A stretch of DNA of 64,000 bases, taken from the NCBI GenBank assembly GCA_042140185.1, contig CP159477.1:1178001-1242000 (forward strand). Direction: 5' to 3'. Below are positions 8,841 through 18,367 of the stretch, one piece after another; the stretch's first letter is position 1; each line of letters starts with the position of its first letter. Under the pieces are notes generated by a model. The model was not told the origin of the DNA. It ran no database searches and worked only from the letters and a program-made list of their open reading frames with translations. The stretch comes from JANSXG01 sp024743075. Its GTDB lineage: Bacteria > Planctomycetota > Phycisphaerae > Phycisphaerales > UBA1924. The position numbers and the translations under genes are program-made.

Positions 8841-11327
8841 GTGCGTGATTTTCTGACGCGAGGATGCCCGAACCGATGTTCCGACGCCCCCTTCGGGCGG
8901 ATGGTGGCGCGTCTGGCGACTGTCTTGCTGTCGCTGTTGATCGGTCTGGCTCTCGTGCCGGCGGCGTCCGGGCAGGACGCGGGTTCGCCAGCTCCGGGCG
9001 AGGCTTTGGACGGGGTGGTCCGCGAGCGGGCAGTGCAGGTTTCGGCCCGGCAGTTCGGGGTGGGCGGGATCGTCCGGCCCGGCGACTGGTCTGGCGTCGA
9101 ACTGACGCTGAAGCAGACATCGAGCGGCGGTCCGCTGCGGGCGGCGGTGCAGATCCACCGGCGTGATCCGGACGGGGACACGCTGCTGGTCCGGCGCGAG
9201 GTGTCGCTGGTGCCGGGTGTCGAGCGGAGCGTGTGGCTTTACCTGCCGCAGGACTGGAACGTGCGGAACTCGCAGCAGTTCACGGTTTCGGTCCGTGCGC
9301 TCCCGGAGGAGGCGACGGGCGAGGAAGTGACGGTCGGCTCGCAGGTTGAGGCGACGACGCTGCTTCCGGGCCAGGTTGCTCGGGCGACGGAGTCGCTGAT
9401 CGGCGTGATCGGGATCGAGACATTTGGTCTGGAGCAGTACGAACTGCTGACGGTGCTGCGCTCGCAGCCGGAGCGGGTGCGGACCGCGCACGGCGAGTGG
9501 CGGCTGGTGTTGGGGCTTGCCCCGGCCGACCTGCCGGACCGCTGGATGGGGCTCGCGCCGTTCGAGGTTCTGGTGTGGGGCGAGGGCGACCTGCGGGCGG
9601 TCTCTGGAGCGCGGGGCGATGCGCTGCGCGAATGGGTGCGTCGGGGTGGTCACCTGGTCGTGGTGCCCGACATCATCAATCCGCAGTGGTTCTCACCCGA
9701 CAACCCGCTGGCGGATGTGCTCCCGATGGGCGAGTTCGAACGGCGCGAGGACATCGATCTCGGCCAGTTCCGGAACCTGTTCGTTCGGCCTCAGAACGAC
9801 CGCGAGTTCCCGGCCCGGACCGTGGGCTACATCTTCACGCCCGACGACGAGGCGCAGCGCTCGGAAGCCGGGGTGGTGATCGAGGGGCTTGAGGGGCCGG
9901 TCGTGGCGACGCGGAACCTCGGTGCCGGTCTGGTCACGGTGATCGGGATGGACCTGCGCAATGGGGCCCTTGGGGGCGGCTCGGACCTGCGGGCGGATCA
10001 GTTCTGGCACCGGCTGTTCTCGCAGCGGTTCCTGATCCCGGCGGCGACGGAGGTGGGGAACCAGGATATCCGGCGTCGTCTGCAGGGGCTGGCAACGCGC
10101 GGACAGGAAGTGTTCGTCGATACATTCGTCGCCAACGCGATCAATCGGTCGACGGCGGTGGGTGTCGGTCTGCTGCTGGCGATAGTGGTGTTCGCGGTGT
10201 ACTGGATCGTCGCGGGACCCGGCGGGTTTGCGCTGCTCAAGGGGCGTGGGAAGAGTCATCTCGCGTGGGTGGCGTTTGTCGCGTCGGCCGCGGTGTTTTC
10301 GCTGATCGGCTGGGTTGGTGCGCGTGCGCTCAGCCCTGTGCGGGTCAGCGGCGAGCACATCACCTTCATCGACGGTGTGTACGGCGAGTCGGAGCAGCGG
10401 ACGCGGACCTGGGTCTCGGTGCTGCTGCCGGATTACGGCGAGCGCACGGTTTCCGTGGGCGAAGCGGACGATGCGAACTCGAACACGATCATGCCGTGGA
10501 ATTCGCCGGATCAGACGACGGCGGTGACGTTCCCCGATGCCCGGAGCTATGTGATGAGCGCTTCGGACCCGTGGCGGCTCGCGGTGCCGACGCGATCGAC
10601 GGTGAAGCAGTTCCGCGCCGACTGGCTGGGGCCGGCGGTGTGGGAGATGCCGTTCCCGCCGACGCCGGCGGACCGGCCGAGCGCGACGGCGCAGGGTTTG
10701 CGTGGCAGTCTCGTGCACAATCTGCCGGGTGCGCTGACGAACGTGACGGTCGTGCTCAATCTCGGCCCGGTCAGCGAGCAGGCGATGCTGGATTCGTACA
10801 CGAGGGACGAGGGGCGTGGGCAGGATCGGCGGACGCGGACCTACGCGTGGCGCAAGAATCCGGCGCTGACCGACGGGGCCGATTGGGCACCCGGCCAGCC
10901 GATGGACCTTGGCGTGTACCGGATCGTCGGCGACGAACTTCTGCAGCAGCGGCTGCGTAACCAGTTGCCGACGACGTCGATCGTCTCGGTGCCGACCGTC
11001 GATACGGCACCGGGGATATCGCTCGTGAACTGGCTGGGTCACATCCCCGGTTCGGATCTTGCGGGCCTGGCGATGCCGAGCCCGACGGTGGCGCTGCAGC
11101 GGACGACGCACGGGCTTGATCTGACGAAGCAACTGATGCGCCCCTGCCTGATCATCACCGGCGAAGTGGTCGACGCGTGCCCGACGCCGCTGCGCGTGGG
11201 CGGCGAAGAGTTCGATATGTCCGGGCGGACGGTTGTGCGTTGGGTGTTCCCGCTGGAGGATGACCCGCTTCGTCTTGAGGGACTTGTGGTCGATGCGGAT
11301 TCCCGCGGCACCGGAGGGGGCAGCTGA
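8841..11327 (+). CDS. Large membrane-anchored protein paired with an ABC ATPase
   Basis: This protein has 828 residues from GTG 8841, or 808 from ATG 8901, where a clean signal peptide begins (MVARLATVLLSLLIGLALVP). A TATACT hexamer at 8827-8832 lies 8 nt before GTG 8841, which fits a leaderless start. After a beta-rich extracytoplasmic region, a gatase-like stretch (LVWGEGDLRAVSGARGDALR, then GGHLVVVPD) resembles those in DUF4350-type proteins. Two transmembrane helices follow around residues 435-480. A second beta-rich region completes the protein. The ABC ATPase begins 2 nt after its stop, so the two are probably co-translated. It may be an accessory of an ABC-2-type complex; the substrate is unknown. 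Confidence 0.75.
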   Translation: MRDFLTRGCPNRCSDAPFGRMVARLATVLLSLLIGLALVPAASGQDAGSPAPGEALDGVVRERAVQVSARQFGVGGIVRPGDWSGVELTLKQTSSGGPLRAAVQIHRRDPDGDTLLVRREVSLVPGVERSVWLYLPQDWNVRNSQQFTVSVRALPEEATGEEVTVGSQVEATTLLPGQVARATESLIGVIGIETFGLEQYELLTVLRSQPERVRTAHGEWRLVLGLAPADLPDRWMGLAPFEVLVWGEGDLRAVSGARGDALREWVRRGGHLVVVPDIINPQWFSPDNPLADVLPMGEFERREDIDLGQFRNLFVRPQNDREFPARTVGYIFTPDDEAQRSEAGVVIEGLEGPVVATRNLGAGLVTVIGMDLRNGALGGGSDLRADQFWHRLFSQRFLIPAATEVGNQDIRRRLQGLATRGQEVFVDTFVANAINRSTAVGVGLLLAIVVFAVYWIVAGPGGFALLKGRGKSHLAWVAFVASAAVFSLIGWVGARALSPVRVSGEHITFIDGVYGESEQRTRTWVSVLLPDYGERTVSVGEADDANSNTIMPWNSPDQTTAVTFPDARSYVMSASDPWRLAVPTRSTVKQFRADWLGPAVWEMPFPPTPADRPSATAQGLRGSLVHNLPGALTNVTVVLNLGPVSEQAMLDSYTRDEGRGQDRRTRTYAWRKNPALTDGADWAPGQPMDLGVYRIVGDELLQQRLRNQLPTTSIVSVPTVDTAPGISLVNWLGHIPGSDLAGLAMPSPTVALQRTTHGLDLTKQLMRPCLIITGEVVDACPTPLRVGGEEFDMSGRTVVRWVFPLEDDPLRLEGLVVDADSRGTGGGS

Positions 11328-11329
11328 GT

Positions 11330-12307
11330 ATGGCGATGATCGAGACGATCAACCTGTCGAAGGAGTACGGCGAGCTGGTCGCGCTGAACAACCTGAACCT
11401 GACGATCGAAGCGGGCGACTGCTTCGGTTTCATCGGACCGAACGGTGCCGGCAAGACGACCACGATCAAGATCCTGGCGACGCTTCTGAAGCCGACGCGC
11501 GGGCAGGCGATGATCGATGGGCTGACCGTGGGCTACCAGAACCGGCAGATCCGCCCGATCATCGGGTACGTCCCGGACTTCATGGGCGCGTACGAGGACA
11601 TGGTGGTCAGCGAGTACCTGGAGTTCTTCGCCGCGGCGTACGACATCCAGGGCGGGCAGCGCAAGCGCGTGGTCGCGGACGTGCTGGACCTGACAGACCT
11701 GACTTACAAGACCAACGCCGAAGTGAACAGTCTTTCGCGCGGCATGCAGCAGCGGTTGTCGGTGGCGCGCGTGCTGCTGCACGACCCGAAGGTGCTGCTG
11801 ATGGACGAGCCGGCCTCGGGTCTGGATCCGCGGGCGCGGATTGAGATCCGAGAGCTGCTCAAAGAGCTGAAGCGGATGGGCAAGACGATCATCATCTCCA
11901 GCCACATCCTTTCGGAGCTGGCGGAGCTGTGCAACGTCGTGGGTATCATCGAGCGGGGAAACATGGTCTTCCACGGCTCGGTGCGCGAGGTGATGCAGAA
12001 GGCGAAGCTGCAGCATGTGCTGCACATCACGGTGGCTGACCGGACCGAGGAAGCGGCGAAGATGCTGCACGGCGTGCCGGGTGTGAAGCAGGTGGATCTG
12101 GTCGAAGAGGATTCGAGCGGTGCGTTCGCTCGGGGCAATGACCAGCGGACGGTGATCCATTTGACCGTTGATGATTCGATGGTGCACAGCATCTCGGACA
12201 TCCCGAACCGGCTGATCAACGCGGGTTTCCGGCTGACGAGCTTCAGCGAGGAAGCGGTGAACCTCGAAACGGCGTTTATGAGACTCACGCAGGGCTTGGT
12301 TCAGTGA
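11330..12307 (+). CDS. ABC transporter ATP-binding protein (ABC-2 / CcmA type)
   Basis: This 325-residue cytoplasmic ATPase has Walker A GPNGAGKTTT, a Q-loop region with GYVPDF, the signature LSRGMQQR, and Walker B VLLMDEPASGLDP, with a switch His in ISSHILSEL. The C-terminal 90 residues form an extra domain typical of export ATPases that partner ABC-2 permeases. A GGAGGGGG sequence lies upstream. It follows the large membrane protein by 2 nt and overlaps the reading region of the next gene. A multi-span permease is not adjacent. Confidence 0.92.
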   Translation: MAMIETINLSKEYGELVALNNLNLTIEAGDCFGFIGPNGAGKTTTIKILATLLKPTRGQAMIDGLTVGYQNRQIRPIIGYVPDFMGAYEDMVVSEYLEFFAAAYDIQGGQRKRVVADVLDLTDLTYKTNAEVNSLSRGMQQRLSVARVLLHDPKVLLMDEPASGLDPRARIEIRELLKELKRMGKTIIISSHILSELAELCNVVGIIERGNMVFHGSVREVMQKAKLQHVLHITVADRTEEAAKMLHGVPGVKQVDLVEEDSSGAFARGNDQRTVIHLTVDDSMVHSISDIPNRLINAGFRLTSFSEEAVNLETAFMRLTQGLVQ

Positions 12308-12339
12308 GACCGGCGACTGTTGAGGGAAGGATGCGAGTG

Positions 12340-14496
12340 ATGAAGTACAGCGTGCTGCTGGGTTCCGGGATTCTGGGGTTGGGTTCGGCGTTCGCGTGCG
12401 CAGCGAGCGCACCGCTCGACTATCCCGAGACGAAGAAGATCGACGTCGTGGATGTGTACCACGGTGTCGAGGTGCCCGACCCCTATCGCTGGCTGGAAGC
12501 GGATGTACGTGAATCTGAGGAGGTCGCGGCCTGGGTCGAGGCGCAGAACGAGGTGACCTTCGGCGTTTTGGAGCAGATCCCGTATCGCGACGCGATCCGC
12601 GAGCGATTGATGGAGAAGTTGGACTACGAGCGGTACGGCTCCCCGTTCATCAATGCCGGCCGGTACTACTTCACGAAGAACGACGGTCTGCAGAATCACT
12701 CGGTGCTGTACACGACCGGCGAGTCGCTGGATGGCGAGGCGCGGGTGGTGATCGATCCGAACACGTTCTCCGAGGACGGTACGACCGCGCTGGCCGGGAC
12801 ATTCTTCAGCCCGGACGGTCGCTACATGGCGTACTTCGTGCAGGAGGGCGGTTCGGACTGGCGGACCGGCTTCGTGCGCGATCTGGAGACCGGTGAGGAT
12901 CTGGACGACCGCCTGGAGTGGATCAAGTTTTCCGGCGCATCCTGGAAGCGCGACGGCAGCGGCTTCTTCTACTCGCGGTACCCGGAGCCAGGGGAGGGCG
13001 AGGCGTTCACCGGTCGCAACACCAATCACATGGTCTATTTCCACCGGATCGGGACGGATCAGAGCGAGGATGTGCTGGTCTACGAGAACCGGGATCAGCC
13101 CGAGTACAACTTTTATTCCTCGGCGACCGAGGACGGTCGGTACCTGGTCATCGGTGTTTCGAAGGCCACTTCGAAGAACATGATCCTGTACAAGGATCTG
13201 AGCGAGCCGCTGGGCTACCCGGTGACGCTGATCGGCGACTTCGAGAACGATCACTCGTTCGTCGGCAACGATGGGCCAATCTTCTACTTCGTGACGAACT
13301 ACGGGGCACCGAACGGACGGCTGGTGGCGGTGGACATCCGCGACCCGTCCAAGAACAACTGGGAGACGGTGATTCCGGAGACTGAATCGGTCCTCACCGG
13401 TGTGAACTTTGTCGGCAACCAGTTCGTCGCCTCGTACCTCGAAGATGCCTCGACCCGGGTTCGGATGTACCGGCCCGACGGGTCGTTCGTGCGTTCGGTC
13501 GAACTCCCCGGCATCGGGACGGCATCGGGGTTCGGTGGCGAACGGACCGACTCGACGACGTTCTACTCGTTCTCGTCGTACGCCACGCCGCCGAGCATCT
13601 ACGCCTACGACCTGATCACGGGCGAGTCGACACTGTTCAAGCGGGCGGGTGTGGACTTCAACCCCGACGATTATGTGGTCGAGCAGAAGTTCTATATCTC
13701 GAAGGACGGCACGCGCGTCCCGATGTTCATCACCCGCCCAAAGGCTCTGCGCCTCGATGGCCAGAACCCGGTGCTGCTCTATGGCTATGGCGGGTTTGAT
13801 GTCTCGCTGACACCCTCGTTCTCGACGACCCGCGCGGCGTGGTTGGAGATGGGGGGCGTGTATGTCGTTGCCAACCTGCGCGGCGGCGGCGAGTACGGTC
13901 AGGCCTGGTACAAGGCCGGCACGAAGCTGCAGAAGCAGAACGTGTTCGACGATTTCATAGCGGCGGCGGAGTACCTGATCGACAACAGATACACCTCGCC
14001 GGAGAAGCTGGCGATCCAGGGTGGATCCAACGGCGGGCTTTTGGTTGGGGCGGCGATGACGCAGCGCCCGGAACTGTTCGCGGTGGCCTTGCCGGCGGTG
14101 GGGGTGCTGGACATGCTGCGCTACCACCTGTTCACGATCGGCCGGGCGTGGTCCAACGACTACGGGCTGTCCGAGAACCAAGACGAGTTTATGGCCCAAT
14201 ACGCGTACTCGCCCCTGCACAATACGGTGCGGGGCACCGAGTATCCGGCGACGCTGATCACGACTGCGGACTACGACGACCGCGTCGTTCCGGCCCACTC
14301 GTTCAAGTTCGCCGCGGCGTTGCAGGCCGCTCACGACCCACGAAGCGAAAACCCGGTGCTGATCCGCATCGAGACCGGGGCGGGACACGGGGCGGGCAAG
14401 CCGATCAGCAAGGTGATCGAGGAGTACGCGGATGTCTACTCGTTCGTTGCGCGGTACCTGAACATGGACCTTCCCGAGAAGTACCGACGCCCCTGA
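12340..14496 (+). CDS. Prolyl oligopeptidase family serine peptidase (S9A), exported
   Basis: This protein of about 718 residues begins with a signal peptide (MKYSVLLGSGILGLGSAFACA). The conserved entry DVYHGVEVPDPYRWLE is typical of S9A prolyl oligopeptidases. A seven-bladed propeller follows, then the hydrolase domain: GGFDVSLTPSFSTTRAAW, NLRGGGEYGQAWYKAGT, the nucleophile motif GGSNGG with Ser about 563, the acid in ADYDDRVVPAHS, and a catalytic His in GAGHGAGKP. It cleaves short peptides after proline, here probably in the periplasm. ATG 12340 is chosen for GAGGGAAGG upstream; GTG 12304 overlapping the ABC stop is an alternative. Confidence 0.93.
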   Translation: MKYSVLLGSGILGLGSAFACAASAPLDYPETKKIDVVDVYHGVEVPDPYRWLEADVRESEEVAAWVEAQNEVTFGVLEQIPYRDAIRERLMEKLDYERYGSPFINAGRYYFTKNDGLQNHSVLYTTGESLDGEARVVIDPNTFSEDGTTALAGTFFSPDGRYMAYFVQEGGSDWRTGFVRDLETGEDLDDRLEWIKFSGASWKRDGSGFFYSRYPEPGEGEAFTGRNTNHMVYFHRIGTDQSEDVLVYENRDQPEYNFYSSATEDGRYLVIGVSKATSKNMILYKDLSEPLGYPVTLIGDFENDHSFVGNDGPIFYFVTNYGAPNGRLVAVDIRDPSKNNWETVIPETESVLTGVNFVGNQFVASYLEDASTRVRMYRPDGSFVRSVELPGIGTASGFGGERTDSTTFYSFSSYATPPSIYAYDLITGESTLFKRAGVDFNPDDYVVEQKFYISKDGTRVPMFITRPKALRLDGQNPVLLYGYGGFDVSLTPSFSTTRAAWLEMGGVYVVANLRGGGEYGQAWYKAGTKLQKQNVFDDFIAAAEYLIDNRYTSPEKLAIQGGSNGGLLVGAAMTQRPELFAVALPAVGVLDMLRYHLFTIGRAWSNDYGLSENQDEFMAQYAYSPLHNTVRGTEYPATLITTADYDDRVVPAHSFKFAAALQAAHDPRSENPVLIRIETGAGHGAGKPISKVIEEYADVYSFVARYLNMDLPEKYRRP

Positions 14497-14535
14497 TCGT
14501 GCGGAGCGTCCGGCCGGTCAGGGTATAGTGAGCGG

Positions 14536-15642
14536 GTGCTCCGGGCTGAACTGCTGGTCCTGATCGTCTGCGGCGTCTCGACGGCGCTGGCTGTGGTGTT
14601 GACCCGTTTGGTGATCGGCTACGGGCATCGTAACCATCTGCTTGACGGCCCCGGCGGGTTCGGGCACGAGAAGGCGCTGCGTGCGGTGCCGAACATCGGC
14701 GGGATCGCAATCTTCGCGTCGATCGTGCTCCCCCTGGGGGCGCTGATGGTGTGGTCGGTCGTAGGAGCGCAGCACGAACTGGCAGTCGTGTTGCGTGATG
14801 ACGCGTCGGTCGTGCTGGTGCTGCTGCTGGCGATCTTTGCGTTGCACACGCTGGGCGTCGTTGATGACCGGCATCCTCTGCCGGCGTTGCCGAAACTCGC
14901 GGCGATGGCGCTGGTGGCGACGGTTCCCGTGGCGCTGCTGGACATCCGGCTGCTGACGGTCCTCGATACGCAGCCCGGGGGCGTTCTGCTCTCGACGCTG
15001 CTGTCGATCGTGTGGATCCTCGCGATCACCAACGCGATCAACTTCCTCGACAACATGGACGGGGTGTGCGCCGGTCTGTCGGCGATCATCGCGTCGGTGC
15101 TGCTGGTGATCGCGCTGAGAAGCGGCGATATGGCTTCGGCGCTGATACTGGGCTGCGCGGCCGGGGGGTCGATCGGTTTTCTGGTCTGGAACCGGCCTCG
15201 GGCCCGGATCTTCATGGGTGATGGCGGGTCGCTGGTGCTGGGATTTCTGCTCGCGGTGATCTCGGTGCGGCTGACATACTTCGACGCGAGCGCGGACGAG
15301 AGTCCGTGGACGGCGGTGTTCGTGCCGCTGGCGGTGTTCGCGGTGCCGGTATACGACATGACCTCGGTGATCGTCATCCGGTTGTCGCAGGGGAAGAGTC
15401 CGTTTATCGGTGATCAGCAGCACTTCACGCACCGGATCCGCAAGCGCGGGCTGTCGGATCGGCGAACCCTGTTCGTTGTGCTCGGCTGCACGGTGATCAG
15501 CGGGATGTCCGGGCTGCTGATGCTGTCGCTGGCGCCGGCGCTCGCGCCGGTCGCCGGGATGCAGGTGGTGCTGGTGCTGGTGATCCTCGCGGTCTACGAG
15601 CGTGGAGCGCTGCGCTCGCGTTCGGAAGCGGGCGCCCCGTGA
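14536..15642 (+). CDS. Polyprenyl-phosphate sugar-1-phosphate transferase (WecA/TagO/MraY type)
   Basis: This 368-residue protein has about ten transmembrane helices. It carries the family motifs DDRHPLPALPKL, NAINFLDNMDGVCAG and the cytoplasmic loop RPRARIFMGDGGSLVLGFLL, with the Asp and Asn residues that bind Mg and the lipid phosphate. A His-containing loop (DQQHFTHRIRKRGLS) is also present. The family transfers a sugar-1-phosphate to undecaprenyl phosphate at the inner membrane, starting O-antigen, teichoic acid or capsule synthesis. A TATAGT hexamer ends 6 nt before GTG 14536, suggesting a leaderless mRNA. The next gene, an O-antigen-ligase-like protein, overlaps its stop. Confidence 0.93.
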   Translation: MLRAELLVLIVCGVSTALAVVLTRLVIGYGHRNHLLDGPGGFGHEKALRAVPNIGGIAIFASIVLPLGALMVWSVVGAQHELAVVLRDDASVVLVLLLAIFALHTLGVVDDRHPLPALPKLAAMALVATVPVALLDIRLLTVLDTQPGGVLLSTLLSIVWILAITNAINFLDNMDGVCAGLSAIIASVLLVIALRSGDMASALILGCAAGGSIGFLVWNRPRARIFMGDGGSLVLGFLLAVISVRLTYFDASADESPWTAVFVPLAVFAVPVYDMTSVIVIRLSQGKSPFIGDQQHFTHRIRKRGLSDRRTLFVVLGCTVISGMSGLLMLSLAPALAPVAGMQVVLVLVILAVYERGALRSRSEAGAP

Positions 15643-17900
15643 GCGGGATGCGCTGGTGGTTGCTCGGCACGCTGCTGTGGTGTGCGGGCGTTATGGCGAT
15701 GAACTCGATCGCCGAGGTGCCGTGGTGGGACGCCGATCCGCTTCTGAGCGATCTGCCGGAGACCTCGCTGACGCCGGGTCAGGCGCTGCTGATTTGCACG
15801 ATCGGGTTGCTGGCGAGCACCGGGCTGCTGGTCGGGGGCATCCGGCGCGGTGAGGTGAGCCGCTTAGCGCTTGTGGTGGTCGGTGCCGTGGCCACCGGCG
15901 GGCTTGGGGTGATTCTGCACGGTCTGGTGCTGCCTCCGCTGGCTTCGGTCGACGCAGTGCGGGGCGATCTGGAAGGGCTGGTGCCGGGCGCGACCTGGGT
16001 CACCGGCGTGTTCGGCGGGTTTGCGTTGGCGACGCTCAAACCTCGAGGTCGGGTGCTCCGTCTGGTGCTGGGTGTCTTCGTGGTGCTCGGTGTGCTGATG
16101 GTCGCGAAGGCGTTGTTCGAGCGTTTTGTGGAGCTGCCCCGGACGATCGAACTCTTCGAATTCGAACGAGAGCGCGTTCTTCTGGCGAACGGTCTGGAAC
16201 CGGGCAGTGCGCCGGCTGAGATCTACGAGCGTCGACTGCGGAGCCAAGAGCCGACGGCGTGGTTCGGGCTGGCGAATGTGCTGGCGAGCTTCCTCGCGGC
16301 GATGACGGTCCTGCTGCTTGCTTCGGCGGTGCGGGCGTTCGCTGATGTCCGCGCGGGACGCTGTTCGAGCGGTGGGGCCGGCCTCGTCGGGCTGGTCGGG
16401 TTGGCGACGGCGGTTTCGCTGTGGCTGACCGGTTCGAAAGGGGCGATGGCGGTGCTCCTGCTGGTGCTGGGCGGGGGGCTGGCGGTCGGTGTATCGGGGC
16501 AATTGAGGATGGCGGTGCGGGCCCGACCCGGAGTGGCGATCGCGTCGACCGGGGTGGTGGTACTCGCCGGCGTCGTCGGACGCGGGCTGCTGCTCCCGGA
16601 ATCGCTGGAGCGGAGCGTGTTGTTCCGATGGCACTACTTGGTCGGGACGTTTCGGGTCTGGATGGAGAACGTGCTGGTTGGGGCCGGGCCCGGTGGATTT
16701 CAGGACGCTTACACACGTCTGAAGCCCGCGATATCGCCGGAGAGTGTCCAGTCGCCGCACGTGCTGCTCGCGGACTGGGTGGGCGCGTTCGGGCTGCTTG
16801 GCTTTGTTGTCGTCGCGGGGCTGACGTTCTGGCTCTGGAGCGCCGAATCACTCAATCGCGGTTTGGAGCCGGATGCCGCGCCGGGGCGGGGTGAACTCGC
16901 GTGGTGCCTGCTCGTCGGGACAACCGTGCTGGTCACATCGCTCAGCGTGCAGTGGCGTGTCGTGGGCGGCGTGGCCGATCTGCTGCTGGTGCTGGCGATC
17001 GGGTGCGGGATTGCGGCGGCGACGCTTGGCGTGCTGCTCAGCTTGTGGCGACGCCATCCGGCGTGGCTCGGCTGGAGCGCGGTGGCGGCAGCGTCGGTGC
17101 TGATCGGCCATGGCATGTTTGATGTCGCCCCAGCGCGCGCCAACTCGGCGATGCTGTTCTGGATGCTGGTTGGAGTTGGCGTCGGCCCGCTCCGGGGAAG
17201 CCCGGCCCGCGTGCGACGGTGGTTCGCGCCCGGCGTTCTCATCGCGATGCTTGTCGCGGGCGCGTTGGCCATTGCTGGGGTAAGACAGGTCGCGATCGTC
17301 GAACCGGCACTGGCGAAAGCCGCCCGGATGGCCAACGCCAATTCGGGCGAGTTCACGTTTCCGGGCGACTCGTCCGGGAGATCCCCATCGTCGGTCGTCG
17401 TCGGTCTGCTGGATGACGCGTCGGACGCGAGTCCGGGTTGGCTGAAGCTCGACCTGGCTCGTTTCCGATTCGAATCGAGGGTGGCGGCGACGCGGGGTGG
17501 ACTTGCCGATCTCGTCTGGGATTCGGACCGAATTGGGGAGCGCTGGACACGGTCCGTCGAGGTGCAGAGTGCGATCGGGGCGACGCTGTGGTCGTTTGGA
17601 GCCGATCCAGCATACGGCCCGGCGTTCCGGGCGAAGGCGGTCGACGCATCCGTGCGGGCGGCGAAACTCGCCCCGCACGATGCTCAGCCAGCCTACCGGG
17701 CGGCGATCCTGCTCCAGGCGGTCGGGCGTGACGACGAGGCGCTCGACTGGGCGGAACGGGCTTTTGTGAACCAGCGTCAGCAGCGATTGGATCCGCTGGC
17801 GGGTCTGCTCGACGAGCAACTCCTGCGCCTGCGTAGGGGGTTTCCCGGGGTGTTCTCGGACCGTGCCGGATCCGCCGATGGAGCGGGCGGCGGAGATTGA
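15639..17900 (+). CDS. O-antigen ligase-like membrane protein
   Basis: This 753-residue protein starts at GTG 15639, overlapping the upstream stop by 4 nt, so the two are translationally coupled. It has many transmembrane helices through about residue 560. Between helices lies RWHYLVGTFRVWMENVLVG, then AGPGGFQDAYTRLKPAIS and QSPHVLLADWVGAFGLLGF, the periplasmic-loop pattern of the O-antigen ligase/Wzy family. A soluble C-terminal part of about 190 residues has TPR-like helices (ASVRAAKLAPHDAQPAYRAA). It probably ligates or polymerises a lipid-linked glycan made by the neighbouring transferase. Confidence 0.85.
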   Translation: MSGMRWWLLGTLLWCAGVMAMNSIAEVPWWDADPLLSDLPETSLTPGQALLICTIGLLASTGLLVGGIRRGEVSRLALVVVGAVATGGLGVILHGLVLPPLASVDAVRGDLEGLVPGATWVTGVFGGFALATLKPRGRVLRLVLGVFVVLGVLMVAKALFERFVELPRTIELFEFERERVLLANGLEPGSAPAEIYERRLRSQEPTAWFGLANVLASFLAAMTVLLLASAVRAFADVRAGRCSSGGAGLVGLVGLATAVSLWLTGSKGAMAVLLLVLGGGLAVGVSGQLRMAVRARPGVAIASTGVVVLAGVVGRGLLLPESLERSVLFRWHYLVGTFRVWMENVLVGAGPGGFQDAYTRLKPAISPESVQSPHVLLADWVGAFGLLGFVVVAGLTFWLWSAESLNRGLEPDAAPGRGELAWCLLVGTTVLVTSLSVQWRVVGGVADLLLVLAIGCGIAAATLGVLLSLWRRHPAWLGWSAVAAASVLIGHGMFDVAPARANSAMLFWMLVGVGVGPLRGSPARVRRWFAPGVLIAMLVAGALAIAGVRQVAIVEPALAKAARMANANSGEFTFPGDSSGRSPSSVVVGLLDDASDASPGWLKLDLARFRFESRVAATRGGLADLVWDSDRIGERWTRSVEVQSAIGATLWSFGADPAYGPAFRAKAVDASVRAAKLAPHDAQPAYRAAILLQAVGRDDEALDWAERAFVNQRQQRLDPLAGLLDEQLLRLRRGFPGVFSDRAGSADGAGGGD

Positions 17901-18367
17901 CCGACCCATACTCGGCGGGCGCTGGGGCATTTGACCGCGTGGTCCGCGCTGTTACACTACGCGTCTGCGGAGATTTGTGGGCTATCGGTTCGCCCTCCGC
18001 TCACGGGGTTCGCCTGCCGAGGTGTCCTCAACGGAGCATTGCCATGGATTCTGACGACGAGGACGGCTGCGTTCGTCCTGCACTCCCTCACCGCTCGATT
18101 CACTGATCCACCGTGATCACCGGGCGGTCGTGGAGAGCCCTTTGGCTCTTCCGGCATGCTTTGCCTGACGCTCGAGTCGGCACCACCACAAAGAAACGGA
18201 TCCGGAGTCGCTCGCGACGGGATCCTTGGATTGAAAAAGTTTCCCGGCGGCCGCCCGCCGGATCGACCGCACCGCAGAAGAGGTGTGGCACCTGTTTTCC
18301 CAAACCGTTTGCACCTGCATTCGTCCTTGCAACAGCCCTCGACGGGCCATCACGGAAGCTGAGAATC
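17901..18367 (+). promoter_or_regulatory. fusA promoter and long 5' leader
   Basis: This 467-nt gap holds a good sigma70-type promoter: TTGACC (17931-17936), a 16-nt spacer and TACACT (17953-17958). Transcription from there gives a leader of about 400 nt. The leader contains a possible 20-codon ORF (18044-18106). It also has a perfect 7-bp GC hairpin (CCGGCGG at 18244-18250, CCGCCGG at 18255-18261). An in-frame extension of fusA back to 18113 is not protein-like. The leader may regulate EF-G synthesis; no known riboswitch was recognised. Confidence 0.6.
18044..18106 (+). CDS. Possible 20-residue leader peptide ahead of fusA
   Basis: ATG 18044 is preceded by GGAG at normal spacing and opens a short frame, MDSDDEDGCVRPALPHRSIH, ending in TGA at 18106. 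It lies inside the fusA leader, between the promoter and the GC hairpin. Size, ribosome-binding site and position fit a leader peptide. Without relatives to compare it could equally be chance. Confidence 0.3.
   Translation: MDSDDEDGCVRPALPHRSIH

Noticed and set aside
18113..18367. An 85-codon N-terminal extension of EF-G
   Set aside because: EF-G starts with the conserved MDLSKVRN; the extension is Arg/Pro-rich and lies in the leader.
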